Below, piece by piece: positions 15,941-25,413 of a stretch of DNA of 64,000 nt. Each line of letters begins with the position of its first letter. The first letter of the stretch is position 1. The notes under the pieces were generated by a model. It saw nothing but the letters and a program-made list of their open reading frames with translations. It did no database searches and was not told the DNA's origin. The stretch spans positions 62,001 to 126,000 of the forward strand of contig CP186339.1 of NCBI GenBank assembly GCA_049347715.1. Reading direction: 5' to 3'. The position numbers and the translations under genes are program-made. The stretch comes from Thalassotalea_B piscium_A. GTDB lineage: Bacteria; Pseudomonadota; Gammaproteobacteria; Enterobacterales; Alteromonadaceae.

Positions 15941-17107
15941 ATGGCTAATATTGCGGTTGTTGGTGCAGGGTTAGTAGGTAGATTACTTGCTTTGCTCTTG
16001 AGCCAACAAGATAAACATGTGGTGAACCAGGTTAGCTTATTTGAAAAAAATAAGCTTCTGTCGCCCAACAGTACAGGGCTTATTGCTGCGGCTATGGTTG
16101 CGCCTATTGCTGAATCAGTATCAGCGAGCGAGCATGTCATGAAGATGGGGTTGCGTTCATTGACGCTGTGGCCTGAGTTACTTTCTTGTTTAGCGATTGA
16201 AAAATCTTGGTGGCAGTTAGGCACTATTGTATTGGCTCATCCACAAGATCAGTCAAATTTAACCCATTTCAAACAACGACTAAAGCAACAAGGCGATGAA
16301 TTAGTCGGGCAGGAGACGAGTAGTGAAATAAACGCGGCTAAGTTAGCAAGGCTAGAGCCTGAATTAGCGGGTAAATTTCAACAGGGACTTTTTCTGCCGT
16401 TAGAGGGCCAGGTAAATAACCAACAATTGTATCTGCAAAGTGATGCGTTGATTAAAGACAGTGGAATTCATTTATTTGAACATTCACCTGTTGAAATTAA
16501 GGGTAACACTGTTCAGCAACAAGATGGCAGACAGCAGACGTTTGATTGGGTTATTGATTGTCGAGGACTAGGAGCTAAAAACCAGTTGTTAGACTCAAAT
16601 GCATTATTACGTGGTGTGCGAGGCGAAGTTATTAGGGTAAATGCGCCACAGGTAAAACTATCGCGACCAGTTCGTATTATGCATCCACGCTATCCAATAT
16701 ATATTGTACCTAAAGGGAATGATCAATATGTTATTGGTGCAACTGAAATTGAGTCAGATAGTGAACAAGCAATAACAGTACGCTCTGCACTTGAATTACT
16801 GTCTGCTGCCTACAGTGTCCATTCGGGGTTTGCTGAAGCTGAAGTAATAGCTATTCAAACTGGACTTAGGCCAACACTACTTGATAATGAACCTTCAATA
16901 ACGGTTAAAAACCAGCTAATACAAGTGAATGGCTTATACCGTCACGGTTACTTGCTGGTACCTTATGTACTCGAGCAAGTATTACTACTTTTGAGTGCAC
17001 TTGATCCGCCGCTATCAGATCGTTGGCAGATTTTTTCTTCATTAAACAACACACTAGATCATAGGCTAATGAGTGTTTTTAACACCGGAGATAAAGTATG
17101 CGCATAA
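15941..17107 (+). CDS. thiO: FAD-dependent glycine oxidase ThiO
   Basis: The 388-residue protein starts with an FAD-binding Rossmann motif, VVGAGLVGR, at residues 5-13 and has the DAO-family layout, with a late GLRPTLLDNEP segment and RHGYLLVPY near the C-terminus. ThiO oxidises glycine to iminoacetate (dehydroglycine), the two-carbon donor for the thiazole ring. Its presence in place of the oxygen-sensitive radical-SAM ThiH fits aerobic growth. The end overlaps thiS by 10 bases, which suggests coupled translation. An FAD-dependent oxidoreductase is certain, and the ThiO role follows from the operon. Confidence 0.9.
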   Translation: MANIAVVGAGLVGRLLALLLSQQDKHVVNQVSLFEKNKLLSPNSTGLIAAAMVAPIAESVSASEHVMKMGLRSLTLWPELLSCLAIEKSWWQLGTIVLAHPQDQSNLTHFKQRLKQQGDELVGQETSSEINAAKLARLEPELAGKFQQGLFLPLEGQVNNQQLYLQSDALIKDSGIHLFEHSPVEIKGNTVQQQDGRQQTFDWVIDCRGLGAKNQLLDSNALLRGVRGEVIRVNAPQVKLSRPVRIMHPRYPIYIVPKGNDQYVIGATEIESDSEQAITVRSALELLSAAYSVHSGFAEAEVIAIQTGLRPTLLDNEPSITVKNQLIQVNGLYRHGYLLVPYVLEQVLLLLSALDPPLSDRWQIFSSLNNTLDHRLMSVFNTGDKVCA

Positions 17108-17292
17108 GGATAAATGACGAAGTGCTGAACATAGAAAGCAACATTTTAATGGATATTCTCGTGCAATATGGGGCTAAGGTGCCTTTTGCTGTTGCGGTCA
17201 ATGGTGAGTTTGTTGCTAAGTCTCACTATGCCAACAGACAAATAGCGCCTGGTGACTCTATCGATATTGTCTCACCTATATTTGGCGGTTAA
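17098..17292 (+). CDS. thiS: Sulfur carrier protein ThiS
   Basis: This 64-residue ubiquitin-fold protein ends in FGG. The terminal Gly is adenylated by ThiF and then carries sulfur as a thiocarboxylate to thiazole synthase. The ATG lies inside the last codons of thiO (GTATGCGCATAA), giving a 10-base overlap. Length and the diglycine end are exactly those of the family. Confidence 0.95.
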   Translation: MRIRINDEVLNIESNILMDILVQYGAKVPFAVAVNGEFVAKSHYANRQIAPGDSIDIVSPIFGG

Positions 17293-17343
17293 TTTTGACC
17301 TTATGTTTAAGTTCTATAGTAGTTATAAAGAAAGGGGTTGATA

Positions 17344-18150
17344 GTGGTAAAAAATGATAAGTTAACTATTTATGGACAAGCATTTAGCAGTCGCTTACTC
17401 ATAGGTAGCGCCCTTTATCCTTCGATTGAGGTGATGAAAGCAGCCATACTCAAAAGTGGCAGTGAAATCGTTACCGTTTCTTTGCGTAGACAAAATCCTG
17501 AAAATAAGGGCGGTAGTGTCTTCTGGCAAGAAATTAAATCATTAGGGCTAACCTTACTACCAAATACTGCAGGTTGTCATAGTGTTAAAGAAGTTATTAA
17601 TTTAGCAAAAATGTCACGAGAGTTATTTGAAACCAATTGGATAAAACTCGAATTAATTGGTGATGAATATAACTTACAGCCTGATCCAATGAATTTGGTT
17701 AACGCCGCCGCTATCTTAATAAAAGAGGGTTTTAAAGTATTGCCTTATTGTACTGATGATCTAGTGTTATGTCGGCGGTTAGCTGATAGTGGTTGTGAAG
17801 TCATTATGCCGTGGGGATCTCCTATTGGAACAGGACAAGGATTGGCTAATCCGCAAGCCTTAGCGGCTATCCGCCATAGGTTACCTGATACTACATTAGT
17901 GATTGATGCTGGTTTGGGATTACCTTCCCATGCTGTGCAGGCTTTTGAACTAGGTTATGATGCTATTTTACTGAACTCTGCCATTGCACAAGCGACAGAT
18001 CCTATCATGATGGCGAGTGCATTTGCTCATGCTTGTCAGTCTGGTAGACAAGGTTATTTAGCCGGGAGAATGCCGGAGCGACAAGTTGCACATCCGAGTA
18101 CACCAATAATGGGTATGCCTTTTTGGCATCAAGATAAACATGCTGACTAA
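17344..18150 (+). CDS. thiG: Thiazole synthase ThiG
   Basis: The GTG at 17344 is preferred, because AAAGGGG at 17331-17337 is six bases upstream; the TTG at 17338 would touch the ribosome site. The 268-residue TIM-barrel enzyme condenses 1-deoxyxylulose 5-phosphate, dehydroglycine and ThiS-thiocarboxylate into thiazole phosphate. The Lys in WIKLELIGD is the likely Schiff-base residue, and PWGSPIGTGQGLANP and LLNSAIAQA are family hallmarks. It follows thiS after a 51-base gap, the largest in the operon, and thiDE comes next. Confidence 0.96.
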   Translation: MVKNDKLTIYGQAFSSRLLIGSALYPSIEVMKAAILKSGSEIVTVSLRRQNPENKGGSVFWQEIKSLGLTLLPNTAGCHSVKEVINLAKMSRELFETNWIKLELIGDEYNLQPDPMNLVNAAAILIKEGFKVLPYCTDDLVLCRRLADSGCEVIMPWGSPIGTGQGLANPQALAAIRHRLPDTTLVIDAGLGLPSHAVQAFELGYDAILLNSAIAQATDPIMMASAFAHACQSGRQGYLAGRMPERQVAHPSTPIMGMPFWHQDKHAD

Positions 18151-18159
18151 GAAAAGTTT

Positions 18160-19695
18160 ATGAATAATTCAATTGTTTGGAGCATCGCAGGCTCTGATTG
18201 TACTGGCGGCGCAGGTATTCAAGCTGATATTAAGACCCTCCATAATTTGGGTGTACAAGCTTGTACAATTATAACGGCGGTAACCGCTCAAAATTCGTCA
18301 GGGGTGATGGAAATAAACACGGTCAGTTCAGACGTGTTGACCAGCCAACTTGAGGCGCTTTCAACCGAGTTGCCAGCTCAGGTCATTAAAATAGGTTTAC
18401 TGACAAACGTTGAGCAAGTTGAGAAAATAGCTGAAATATTAGCTTTTTATAAAAGAAGTTGGTTACAAGCGCCTATTGTTGTTTACGACCCTGTTGCTAT
18501 TGCTTCTAGCGGAGATCTTTTAACCGAAGAAGATATCTTAATCGCAATTAAAACGAAATTACTCCCTTTAGTTGATGTGTTAACGCCTAATAATAATGAG
18601 TTACAGAAATTGTCAGGTGTATATGTGTTTTCTTGGCAATGTTTACAACGCGCAGGGCAGGCACTCTTAGATTTAGGCGTTGGAAGTGTTGCGATAAAAG
18701 GCGGACACATAGATATTGCTTCGCAATACTGTGTCGACTATTGCACTGATGGGGAGCACCATTATTGGTTAGCCAGTAAACGCATAACCAGCAAACATGA
18801 TCATGGGACTGGCTGCACATATGCTTCAGCTATTAGTGCCTGTTTAGCGCAGGGCTATTTGTTGCGTGATGCGGTCACTATTGCTAAAGCCTATATTAAT
18901 CAAGGATTGATTATGTCGCAAAACTATCAAGGTCAATATGGTGCGGTGTGGCAAGGGGGTTGGCCGACTGAAGCTAGATATTTTCCCAAAATACTAGTTG
19001 AGAATTCTGCTTTAGCCGCGGAGCTTGAATGGCAATTAAATGACGATAATGAAAACGCTCAGGTATTTGCTAACCAGTTTGCATTAACAAATGAACAATC
19101 TTTAGGGCTTTATCCTGTCGTTTCTTCAGTTGAGTGGGTAGAACGTTTATTAGCTGCAGGCGTTAAAACCCTGCAATATCGCGAAAAGCAATTAACCGGA
19201 GAAAACTTAGCTCTAGCAATCGCCCGTGTGGTTAAACTGGGTCAGCAACATAAGGCACGATTATTTATTAATGATCATTGGCAACTTGCTATAAAGTTTA
19301 ACGCTTATGGTGTGCACTTAGGTCAAGAAGATATTGTAAATGCCGACTTAATTAAAATTAAAGCCGCTGGATTACGTTTAGGACTAAGTACTCATGGTTA
19401 CTATGAATTTCTACAGGCATTAGAATATCAGCCTTCTTATATTGCTGTAGGTGCAATTTTTCCAACTAAAACGAAAGATATGAGTGGCCAAATTCAAGGT
19501 GTGTCCACGTTAGCACGTTTAGTTAAACTCAATACGACTATACCCATGGTAGCAATTGGTGGAATAACGTTAGCTAATGCTGATGCAGTACTTAATACGG
19601 GTATTGGTAGTATTGCAGTGGTAACCGCCATTACTGAAGCGCTTAATCCTGAGCAAGTTATCGCTGATTTTGAACGGTTAATTGTATGTCATTAA
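18160..19695 (+). CDS. thiDE: Fused HMP-P kinase / thiamin phosphate synthase ThiDE
   Basis: The 511-residue protein joins two enzymes. Residues 1 to about 260 are ThiD, a ribokinase-like kinase that converts HMP phosphate to the diphosphate; IAGSDCTGGAGIQADIK and the GTGCTYASA anion hole are intact. Residues about 310-511 are ThiE, which joins HMP diphosphate with thiazole phosphate; LQYREKQ, INDHWQLA, GVHLGQED and the VGAIFPTKTK loop are visible. A linker of about 50 residues lies between them. ThiD-ThiE fusions are known in several bacterial lineages. The end overlaps thiF by 10 bases. Confidence 0.95.
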   Translation: MNNSIVWSIAGSDCTGGAGIQADIKTLHNLGVQACTIITAVTAQNSSGVMEINTVSSDVLTSQLEALSTELPAQVIKIGLLTNVEQVEKIAEILAFYKRSWLQAPIVVYDPVAIASSGDLLTEEDILIAIKTKLLPLVDVLTPNNNELQKLSGVYVFSWQCLQRAGQALLDLGVGSVAIKGGHIDIASQYCVDYCTDGEHHYWLASKRITSKHDHGTGCTYASAISACLAQGYLLRDAVTIAKAYINQGLIMSQNYQGQYGAVWQGGWPTEARYFPKILVENSALAAELEWQLNDDNENAQVFANQFALTNEQSLGLYPVVSSVEWVERLLAAGVKTLQYREKQLTGENLALAIARVVKLGQQHKARLFINDHWQLAIKFNAYGVHLGQEDIVNADLIKIKAAGLRLGLSTHGYYEFLQALEYQPSYIAVGAIFPTKTKDMSGQIQGVSTLARLVKLNTTIPMVAIGGITLANADAVLNTGIGSIAVVTAITEALNPEQVIADFERLIVCH

Positions 19696-20432
19696 CAGAC
19701 CAAGAATTTTTACGTTATAGTCGTCACGTTATGTTAGATCAGATAGGCGAATCAGGTCAGCTAATGATAAAAAAAGCCCATATCTTGATTGTTGGTTTAG
19801 GAGGTCTAGGTTGCGCAGCTTCCCAATATTTAGCTGCGGCGGGGGTTGGTCAGTTAACGTTAATTGATCACGACAAAATAGAAAGCAGTAATTTACAGCG
19901 ACAAATTTTATTTAATCAAGATGACATTGATTTACCTAAAGTCGCTGTTGCCAAAGAAAAACTAGCCTTAATCAATGCTCAATTATCGATTACGTCTTAT
20001 TATCAATCTGTCTTTAATGTGCCATTGGCAGACTTGTTAGCCTCTGTTGATGTGGTGTTAGATTGTACTGATAGTCTTAATACGCGTCATTATCTTAATC
20101 AGGCTTGTGTATATGCCAAGAGGAAGTTAGTTAGTGCGGCAGCTATTCAAGGACAAGGGCAATTAATCAGCTTTGATTTTACTAAACAAAACTCACCCTG
20201 TTATCAATGTTTAGTGCCTGATCAAGAAGAGGCTGTTGTAAATTGTAGTCAATTAGGTGTATTAAGTCCCTTGCTTGGAGTGATGGGGAGCTTACAAGCA
20301 ACGCAAGCGATAAAATTAATTCTGAATCAAGAGTGTGAATTAAATGAATTGTTGATTTACGACGCATGGAAAATGACGTTTAAACACTTTAAAGTGACCC
20401 TTGATCCTCTTTGCCCATGTTGTGCTGATTGA
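19686..20432 (+). CDS. thiF: ThiS adenylyltransferase ThiF
   Basis: The 248-residue E1-like enzyme adenylates the C-terminus of ThiS before sulfur transfer. The ATP site GLGGLGCAASQYL is near residue 40, and DCTDSLNTR and the RQILF motif follow. Cys pairs at CYQC and in the terminal CPCC bind structural zinc. The gene overlaps thiDE by 10 bases (GTATGTCATTAA), the same arrangement as thiO/thiS. MoeB is the close paralogue; the thi operon settles the assignment. It is the last gene of the operon and its stop lies 10 bases from the convergent gene behind it. Confidence 0.93.
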   Translation: MSLTDQEFLRYSRHVMLDQIGESGQLMIKKAHILIVGLGGLGCAASQYLAAAGVGQLTLIDHDKIESSNLQRQILFNQDDIDLPKVAVAKEKLALINAQLSITSYYQSVFNVPLADLLASVDVVLDCTDSLNTRHYLNQACVYAKRKLVSAAAIQGQGQLISFDFTKQNSPCYQCLVPDQEEAVVNCSQLGVLSPLLGVMGSLQATQAIKLILNQECELNELLIYDAWKMTFKHFKVTLDPLCPCCAD

Positions 20433-20442
20433 ATGTGCCTAG

Positions 20443-20832
20443 CTACCTGACTAAAAACAAATTTAATTTTTGCTTCACCCAATTAATGGCTTCATCAAGG
20501 TTTTCACAAATTTTATAGTCACCATATGGATCGCCGTATTTTTCTAACATGTATTTAGGGAGCAGAGGAGGACTAATAAAAACGACGTGATGACAGTTAT
20601 TGTTTTCTGCCCAATGTTGTAAAATACGTAGCGGTGAAATGATTTCAACGCCACCGCCTTCCCATGAGGTTAAATCAATGATACGTGCCCAAGGTTGACT
20701 ACTCAATGGGGCGGCTAACTCTTTGACATGGTCAGCATATAGCTCAGTTTCTTCAATATTCCAAGCACCAAAAAAATGTGAAATTATTAAATTATCTTTT
20801 ACAGATATTGTGTAACTGCCATGCTCTTTCAT
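20443..20832 (-). CDS. Small STAS-like protein of unknown function
   Basis: The 129-residue soluble protein has no signal peptide. An alternating beta-alpha pattern, with a central ARIIDLTSWEGGG and a following helix, resembles SpoIIAA/STAS-like folds seen in small orphan proteins of marine gammaproteobacteria. No phosphorylatable Ser can be assigned with confidence. It is a single gene converging on thiF with a 10-base gap. I do not recognise a function. Confidence 0.6.
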   Translation of the reverse strand: MKEHGSYTISVKDNLIISHFFGAWNIEETELYADHVKELAAPLSSQPWARIIDLTSWEGGGVEIISPLRILQHWAENNNCHHVVFISPPLLPKYMLEKYGDPYGDYKICENLDEAINWVKQKLNLFLVR

Positions 20833-20982
20833 GCTACAACTCGTGATTAGATTTTATTTAATATAATCATGAATATAGCAGATAAAGATTATGTAAATCT
20901 ACTGTTAACTGGTTGGACAAGTGTCGCATTTATTTGTATGTTACGAAATTAGTGGTAACGCTTTCATTTGTGGGAGTGGACG

Positions 20983-21756
20983 TTAAATAAAACCTAGGAT
21001 TAAAGCTAAGGCAATTAAAAATAAAAGTAGTGAGACTAATTGCTGAATGAAGCTAATCGTTACTTTAGTGAGCATCTTTTTACCAACAAAAGCACCAATA
21101 AAAGCGGCAAGTGCCGCTGCTGATACCAATAACCAATTAATCTGATCAATAGCGCTGAAGTGCATGCCATAAATTGATAAACGGGCAAAATCTACTAAGA
21201 GAGCAATTGCTACCCCTGTGGCAATATAAGCTTTATTACTTAATCCGGTCTTCAATAAAAACATACTACGAAATGCCCCTTGATGACCTGAAAAACCCCC
21301 TAAAAAGCCACTGATTATGCCACCAAGTGGCAGGTATTTTTTATCGAAACTAAGTGAAGCTACCTTAGGGGTTAATTCGATGACTAATATCAAGATAATG
21401 ACCATTCCAATAAAGAAATTAACTGGTGTAACCTGGCGTTGAAATCCAAAAATATGATATTGAAGGGTTTGATGAAAATCACTTATTTGGGTGAGTAATC
21501 CAGCACCAACTAAGGCCATCAATACGGCGGGGATACCAAAGCGTAAAAATATAGATAAGTTAATAGTATTTTTTAATATGAAAAATTTGAAACCATTATT
21601 AGCAAAGTGAACAATAGCGGTGATGGCAATAGCAATATCGATGGGGAAAAATAATGCGACAATCGGCATTAATAATGTGCCAAGACCAAACCCTGAAAAA
21701 AAGGTTAATAGTGAAGCAAAAAAACTAACAAGAATAATGACGACAAAGCTGATCAT
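20983..21756 (-). CDS. TSUP-family (TauE/SafE) membrane permease
   Basis: The 257-residue protein is almost entirely hydrophobic, with about seven or eight membrane segments. It has the two-fold repeat of the TSUP family: an N-terminal FFSGFGLGTLLMP and a second half with GGIISGFLGGFSGHQGAFR. Members export or import sulfite, sulfonates or other small organic anions. The substrate cannot be read here. It follows ubiB by 18 bases on the same strand, so it may be co-transcribed with the ubiquinone genes, in the place where E. coli has tatABC. Confidence 0.85.
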   Translation of the reverse strand: MISFVVIILVSFFASLLTFFSGFGLGTLLMPIVALFFPIDIAIAITAIVHFANNGFKFFILKNTINLSIFLRFGIPAVLMALVGAGLLTQISDFHQTLQYHIFGFQRQVTPVNFFIGMVIILILVIELTPKVASLSFDKKYLPLGGIISGFLGGFSGHQGAFRSMFLLKTGLSNKAYIATGVAIALLVDFARLSIYGMHFSAIDQINWLLVSAAALAAFIGAFVGKKMLTKVTISFIQQLVSLLLFLIALALILGFI

Positions 21757-21774
21757 AGGTTTGTATTAAGTAAA

Positions 21775-23340
21775 TTAACTGACTAAAATCGCCCCGCAAA
21801 TAGCAATAGAGGCTAATGTTATCAATAGTAGCAATTGTTTATGACGTTTTTGTTGCTGTATTTGTAACAGTGAGAACATTTCTCTTTGTTGATGAGCGAT
21901 TTGTTTGTCTTTTTTCAAATAATCGTAGATTAAGTCTGGCATCTCAGGAAGCTTCTCATTCCAGAAAGGTAAATTCTCTTTTAATTTATTGAACACCGCT
22001 TTAACACCCATTTGTTCTTTTACCCAGTTTTCTAGGTAAGGTTTGGCGGTTTGCCACAAATCAAGTTGTGGATAGAGCTGGCGGCCGAGTCCTTCAATAT
22101 AAAGTAAAGTCTTTTGTAATAATACTAGTTGGGGTTGCACTTCCATATTAAAGCGACGAGCGGTATTGAATAAATTAACAAGTACTTGTCCAAACGAAAT
22201 TTCGGCTAATGGTTTGTTGAAAATAGGTTCGCAGACGTTACGTATTGCAAATTCAAATTCGTCGACATTAGTACTGGCAGGTACCCAGCCAGAATCAACA
22301 TGTAATTGGGCTACTTTTCGATAATCACGATTAAAAAAAGCGACAAAATTTTCAGCTAAATAGCGTTTATCTTCACGGTTTAAGGTGCCAACAATACCGC
22401 AATCAATAGCAATCCAAGTGGGATCTTCAGGGTTACTGGCATTAACAAAGACATTGCCTGGATGCATATCTGCATGGAAAAAACTGTCTCTGAATACTTG
22501 AGTGAAAAAAACATCAACCCCACGTTCAGCGAGCAATTTCATATCTACCCCTAACTGATTAAGGGTTTCAATTTCGCCAACACCAATGCCATAAATGCGC
22601 TCCATAACTAAAACGTTTTTATGGCTGTATTCACTATAAATTTCAGGGACATATAAAACATTATCAATGGCTTGTCCTTGAGAAAAATTGCGCTTTAGTT
22701 GGATGGCATTAGCTGCTTCGCGGTCAAGGTTTAACTCATCTAAAATGGTTTTTCTATATTCTGCTACCACTTCTTTGGGTCTTAAACGTTTACCGTCAGG
22801 TAACCAATTAGCGACAACACCAGCCATGCGACTCATTACTTTTAAGTCGGCTTTGATGGTTTTTTCAATGCCGGGTCTGAGTACTTTGATAACAATATTT
22901 TTTTCTTCATTATCTTTAATCATTGTGGCGGTATGAACTTGTGCAATTGACGCGGAGGCTAGAGGCTTCAAGTCAAAATCTTTAAATACAGCGTTAAAAG
23001 TGTCATTACCAATCGCGTTAATAATGATTTGCTCTGCTATTTTTCCATCAAATGCTGAAACCTGATCCTGTAATAAGGTCAGTTCCTTGGAAAAATCTTC
23101 GGGGAGTAAGTCTTTACGTGTTGATAACATTTGACCAAATTTAATGAAAACAGGTCCTAGGGATTCAATGGCTAGGCGAAAACGTTGGGCTAAAGGCTTA
23201 TTTTTGTGTTTATTACGTAACCAAAATAAGCTTGGTCGAATGAGTTTAATGTACCAAGGCAAACTTTTTTTAGGTAGTAGTTCGTCTAAGCCATAGTTTA
23301 GAAAGGTTTTGACAATTTTATAAACTCTTACATTACTCAC
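21775..23340 (-). CDS. ubiB: Ubiquinone biosynthesis atypical kinase/ATPase UbiB
   Basis: The 521-residue ABC1/ADCK-family protein supports ubiquinone synthesis, probably by ATP-driven extraction of hydrophobic intermediates. The KFGQMLSTRKDLLP motif (about 67-80), an Ala-rich nucleotide loop (LASASIAQVH), the FFHADMHPGN catalytic loop and AIDCGI are all present. One or two membrane helices end the protein (about 498-520). The start is a GTG at 23340 that overlaps the stop of ubiJ by four bases, so translation is probably coupled. Confidence 0.96.
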   Translation of the reverse strand: MSNVRVYKIVKTFLNYGLDELLPKKSLPWYIKLIRPSLFWLRNKHKNKPLAQRFRLAIESLGPVFIKFGQMLSTRKDLLPEDFSKELTLLQDQVSAFDGKIAEQIIINAIGNDTFNAVFKDFDLKPLASASIAQVHTATMIKDNEEKNIVIKVLRPGIEKTIKADLKVMSRMAGVVANWLPDGKRLRPKEVVAEYRKTILDELNLDREAANAIQLKRNFSQGQAIDNVLYVPEIYSEYSHKNVLVMERIYGIGVGEIETLNQLGVDMKLLAERGVDVFFTQVFRDSFFHADMHPGNVFVNASNPEDPTWIAIDCGIVGTLNREDKRYLAENFVAFFNRDYRKVAQLHVDSGWVPASTNVDEFEFAIRNVCEPIFNKPLAEISFGQVLVNLFNTARRFNMEVQPQLVLLQKTLLYIEGLGRQLYPQLDLWQTAKPYLENWVKEQMGVKAVFNKLKENLPFWNEKLPEMPDLIYDYLKKDKQIAHQQREMFSLLQIQQQKRHKQLLLLITLASIAICGAILVS

Positions 23341-23972
23341 GTTTTTTCCTGTGGTTTTATTAATTTTTGTTCAATATTGTCTATTCGTTGTATCAAGTTT
23401 TGCATTTGTTCGTTCATGCAGTCTACCTGCTGAATAAAGTGTTGGCATTCACTTGTGGTAACAAGGAGTTTTTTTTCATGAACTAACCATTCACTCATGT
23501 CTGCTTTTATTTGTTTTGAAGCAAATTTAACTTTATCAGAGATGGTGTGACCGAATTGTTCTAGCTTGTAAGTAGGAATATCACCAATATGTTTTGCTAA
23601 TTCACTTTTCCAGTCGATATCGATAGATTCTGCAACGGCGATAAATAATTGTGCAACCTTTAAGTCACCGTCTATATCGAGTAAATCGTCTTTAATTGCT
23701 TGAGTGAGTGCGTGATTTTCTTTTATTTTTTTTAATGCGCTGAGGCTTGTGCTGATAGTGCAATCGGCGGCATTAGTATTACCTGTGACTAAAAATGTTT
23801 CTTGGTGACAGGTGAAGCATAAAGGAAAGTTAAGTTCCAATAAGTGTAAAACAAGTGTTTTATCTTCTAAAGTCTGTAATGCTTTATTATTAGCTTTATT
23901 TATGGTCAATGCTTGGTTGATAATATATTCAAGCGCCATAGATAAGGCTTGTTGTGGCATAAAGAAACTCAT
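23337..23972 (-). CDS. ubiJ: Ubiquinone biosynthesis accessory factor UbiJ (SCP2 domain)
   Basis: The 211-residue protein has an N-terminal SCP2-like lipid-binding fold (about 10-115) and a C-terminal coiled-coil region with many Gln, Lys and Glu residues. UbiJ binds ubiquinone intermediates and holds the soluble Ubi complex together. Its place between ubiE and ubiB is the usual one, which supports the call although the sequence itself is variable. Another ATG 12 bases downstream is possible. Confidence 0.9.
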   Translation of the reverse strand: MSFFMPQQALSMALEYIINQALTINKANNKALQTLEDKTLVLHLLELNFPLCFTCHQETFLVTGNTNAADCTISTSLSALKKIKENHALTQAIKDDLLDIDGDLKVAQLFIAVAESIDIDWKSELAKHIGDIPTYKLEQFGHTISDKVKFASKQIKADMSEWLVHEKKLLVTTSECQHFIQQVDCMNEQMQNLIQRIDNIEQKLIKPQEKT

Positions 23973-23975
23973 TGG

Positions 23976-24764
23976 CTAAAACTTGTATCCCTTGTGTAAG
24001 GCAACAATACCGCCAGTTAAATTTTTATAACTTGCTTGTTCAAAACCGGCAGTTTCCATCATGCTTTTTAATGTTTCCTGATCAGGATGCATACGTATCG
24101 ACTCTGCTAAATACTGATAACTCTCACCGTCTTTAGCGACGAGCTCGCCCATTTTAGGTAAAATATTAAAAGAATAAAAATCGTATGCTTTATTTAAAAG
24201 GTCATGTTCAGGTTTTGAAAATTCAAGAATTAATAAACGCCCACCAGGTTTCAATACACGATAAATCGAACGTAATGCCATGTCTTTATCAGTAACATTT
24301 CGTAAACCAAAAGCAATAGTGACAATATCAAAAGAGTTATCTTCAAAGGGTAAATATTGAGCGTTTGCTTGTACATATTCAATATTTTGCACTAGGCCTT
24401 TATCGCGCAGTTTGTCTCGACCAACGTTTAGCATGGAACTGTTAATATCGGCTAAAACCACTTTACCTTCACGTCCAACAAGACGTGAAAATTTTGCCGT
24501 TAAATCTCCAGTACCACCAGCTAAGTCAAGTACACTATTGCCGGGTCTTACACCACTAGCGTCAATAGTAAATCGTTTCCATAAACGATGCACACCGAAC
24601 GACATCAGATCATTCATGACATCATATTGCTGTGCTACTGAATGAAAAACACTCGCAACTTTTGACTCTTTATCTTTTTTTTCAACAGTTTGGAAACCAA
24701 AATGGGTAGTTTCTTTTTCGTCATTGTTGGCTTGTGTTGATGAGGTATTTTCTTGCACTGACAT
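23976..24764 (-). CDS. ubiE: Ubiquinone/menaquinone C-methyltransferase UbiE
   Basis: The 262-residue SAM-dependent methyltransferase methylates the quinone ring carbon in ubiquinone (and menaquinone) synthesis. The SAM site LDLAGGTGDLTA and the UbiE signatures YDxMNDLMSFGVHRLWK, FGLRNVTD and LEFSKP are intact. The first 25 residues are a polar extension not needed for the fold. It is the first gene of the ubiE-ubiJ-ubiB block and is divergent from the lipoprotein gene at 25059. Confidence 0.97.
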   Translation of the reverse strand: MSVQENTSSTQANNDEKETTHFGFQTVEKKDKESKVASVFHSVAQQYDVMNDLMSFGVHRLWKRFTIDASGVRPGNSVLDLAGGTGDLTAKFSRLVGREGKVVLADINSSMLNVGRDKLRDKGLVQNIEYVQANAQYLPFEDNSFDIVTIAFGLRNVTDKDMALRSIYRVLKPGGRLLILEFSKPEHDLLNKAYDFYSFNILPKMGELVAKDGESYQYLAESIRMHPDQETLKSMMETAGFEQASYKNLTGGIVALHKGYKF

Positions 24765-25058
24765 GATTTTTTCACTTAACTTTGAAATTAATAGTAGTCT
24801 ATCTCATTTTCAATGAATTATTAAATGATTAGATCAATAAACCTAGCTGCTATGTCTATAAAAGTAGGTCTATGGCGTAGTGTCAATTTAAATTCGGTAT
24901 AAAAAACCGGTATGTAACCTGTACGATAGAAAGGCGACTATGCTTATATCAAGATAAAGTTGGGGTGTTAGTAATAACAATTCTCACTAGGTTTATTTAA
25001 ACGCCACGGCTATACTGTTTAGATTATATAACATTTTTTTTACATAAAAGGAGTGGTG

Positions 25059-25373
25059 GTGAGAATATTAATCGGATTTTTAATGATATTGTTGTTAACT
25101 GCATGCCAAGATAAACCAACTATAGCTGATAGTGCTATAGCGCAAACAGATGCAACACAAGAAAAAGGCACATTGAAGCCAGAGACTACTAATGTTGCTT
25201 GTATAAATAAAAATACGTTGAAAAAGTCTCCACCAGTTCTGGATAAAAGTAAAATCAAAGCAATGTTACTTAAATCTGGCAAAATTACAGCGGAAATGAC
25301 AGCTGAACAAGCAGATAAAATCGTGAATGATTTTATTCGAGCAAAACAAAAACCACGTAAAAACTGCAATTAA
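25059..25373 (+). CDS. Small lipoprotein of unknown function
   Basis: Three GTG codons in a row (25053, 25056, 25059) are in frame. The third is best spaced from the ribosome site AAAAGGAG at 25046-25053. The product of about 104 residues has a lipoprotein signal peptide with lipobox LLTAC, a Thr/Ala-rich linker and a Lys-rich C-terminal domain. Two more Cys, one near the middle (VACINK) and one near the end (KNCN), could form a disulfide in the periplasm. It lies 40 bases before the metalloprotease gene on the same strand. I do not recognise the family. Confidence 0.7.
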   Translation: MRILIGFLMILLLTACQDKPTIADSAIAQTDATQEKGTLKPETTNVACINKNTLKKSPPVLDKSKIKAMLLKSGKITAEMTAEQADKIVNDFIRAKQKPRKNCN

Positions 25374-25413
25374 ATAGTTGTAGTCAAGTTTGTTAATATT
25401 TTTTAGGGTCTTT

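Noticed and set aside
24765..25058. The gap between ubiE and the small lipoprotein as a possible RNA gene
   Set aside because: It has only a short CGGT/ACCG inverted pair near 24893 and AT-rich promoter-like sequence, and no cloverleaf or terminator was found.
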